Part shown: positions 13,264-13,531 of the stretch, in pieces
Layout: each line of letters begins with the position of its first letter
Numbering within the stretch: the stretch's first letter is position 1
NCBI GenBank assembly: GCA_031275035.1
Contig: JAISPH010000241.1
Span: forward strand, 1-13,531
Direction: 5' to 3'
Length of the DNA stretch: 13,531 nucleotides
DNA from: Treponema sp.
GTDB taxonomy: Bacteria > Spirochaetota > Spirochaetia > Treponematales > Breznakiellaceae
The notes under the pieces: generated by a model
The model's input: only the letters and a program-made list of their open reading frames with translations
What the model was told of the DNA's origin: nothing
The model's database searches: none
Made by a program: the position numbers and the translations under genes

Positions 13264-13294
13264 ATAGTACGGTAACGGGCCGGGACCGTACTAT
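13264..13294. promoter_or_regulatory. Perfect 10-bp dyad, possible operator
   Basis: ATAGTACGGT (13264-13273) and ACCGTACTAT (13285-13294) are exact inverted repeats around an 11-base spacer. No T-run follows. It lies about 100 bases upstream of a promoter for the gene at 13488; a regulator site or a stem are both possible. Confidence 0.4.
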
Positions 13295-13343
13295 GATATG
13301 CGGCCGCCCCGGAATCTGCGTTTTTACCTTTGAATTGACGAAA

Positions 13344-13386
13344 ATCCGGCTGCGGGACCCAAAAACCGGATGTTTTGTATTTTTTT
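13344..13386 (+). terminator. Probable rho-independent terminator
   Basis: The stem ATCCGG (13344-13349) / CCGGAT (13366-13371) has a 16-base loop that can pair further (GGG with CCC) and is followed by GTTTTGTATTTTTTT (13372-13386). It would end transcripts reading through from ogt. Confidence 0.45.
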
Positions 13387-13396
13387 ACATAAAATG

Positions 13397-13425
13397 TTGT
13401 TTTTTTATGAAAAAATCGATAAAAT
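13397..13425 (+). promoter_or_regulatory. Promoter for the gene at the right edge
   Basis: TTGTTT (13397-13402), a 17-base spacer and TAAAAT (13420-13425), within an AT-rich stretch. The leader to the start at 13488 would be about 55 bases. Confidence 0.5.
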
Positions 13426-13487
13426 TTGCCTAAGCTGGGGGTAATGTCCCGGGGCGGATTTCCGCAAAAACAGGAAAGGAGACGGTT

Positions 13488-13531
13488 GTGAAAAATGATC
13501 CGGTTTTTTGTGGCGGCGTAATCAATCCGTC
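13488..13531 (+). CDS. Unidentified gene, 5' fragment (continues beyond window)
   Basis: GTG 13488 has a strong SD (AAGGAGA, 13476-13482) with normal spacing and a promoter upstream. Only 14 residues are visible (MKNDPVFCGGVINP), not enough to recognise a family. Confidence 0.55.
   Translation, partial: MKNDPVFCGGVINP

Noticed and set aside
13071..13433. 120-codon plus frame downstream of ogt
   Set aside because: It overlaps the ogt end, runs through hairpin repeats and a terminator-like stem, and has no SD or domain.
1..13531. tRNA, rRNA, tmRNA, RNase P or SRP RNA genes
   Set aside because: No T-loop GTTCRA context with a matching cloverleaf and none of the conserved cores of these RNAs was found on reading either strand.

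Overview
The window looks like chromosome from a GC-rich, Gram-negative-type bacterium. The protein set and the many small intergenic palindromes fit a gut treponeme-like spirochaete (Treponematales). That assignment is inference from gene style only: there is no rRNA, tRNA or other taxonomic marker here.

Layout. (1) 1-187 is the AT-rich 3' end of a membrane acyltransferase gene. (2) 188-698 has no convincing gene but holds palindromic repeats and an intrinsic terminator. (3) 699-2093 is a GC-rich MFS transporter, coupled by a 4-base ATGA overlap to a D-2-hydroxyacid dehydrogenase remnant that is frameshifted in a C-run and cut off by a hairpin repeat. (4) 2094-3299 is a hairpin cluster, an undefined segment, then a strongly AT-rich CatB/XAT-type acetyltransferase whose 5' end carries a heptanucleotide tandem repeat. 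(5) 3300-3707 is an unexplained segment. (6) 3708-5506 (minus) is a YdhF-type aldo/keto reductase followed by a DUF554 membrane protein. (7) 5686-7851 (plus) is a PAP2-like membrane protein followed by a galactose-mutarotase-fold protein. (8) 7875-9914 (minus) is a NagZ-like GH3 lipoprotein followed by an RluA-type pseudouridine synthase. (9) 10123-12456 (plus) is a short RqcH/NFACT protein followed by a Memo-family protein (AmmeMemoRadiSam B). (10) 12584-13081 is an O6-alkylguanine-DNA methyltransferase gene of lower GC, flanked by inverted repeats. (11) 13488-13531 is the start of another gene.

Most interesting: the acetyltransferase at 2474-3299 looks like an undescribed phase-variable gene. 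A promoter, an SD-like GAAGGA and an ATG sit directly before a (GCAAACG)n tract whose present copy number puts that ATG out of frame with the enzyme; losing one 7-base unit would restore the frame. The partial acyltransferase at the left edge is also a surface-acylation type gene in AT-rich DNA, so this end of the window may belong to a cell-envelope polysaccharide-decoration locus acquired by transfer.

A second pattern: nagZ, rqcH and the Memo gene all lack a clear Shine-Dalgarno and instead carry TAnACT 5-6 bases before ATG, as expected for leaderless mRNAs. A third: a family of small terminal-inverted-repeat palindromic elements sits right at gene ends (188-341, 12452-12513, half site 13102-13116), with a second palindrome family ending in GGGTATC fused to the ends of two genes.
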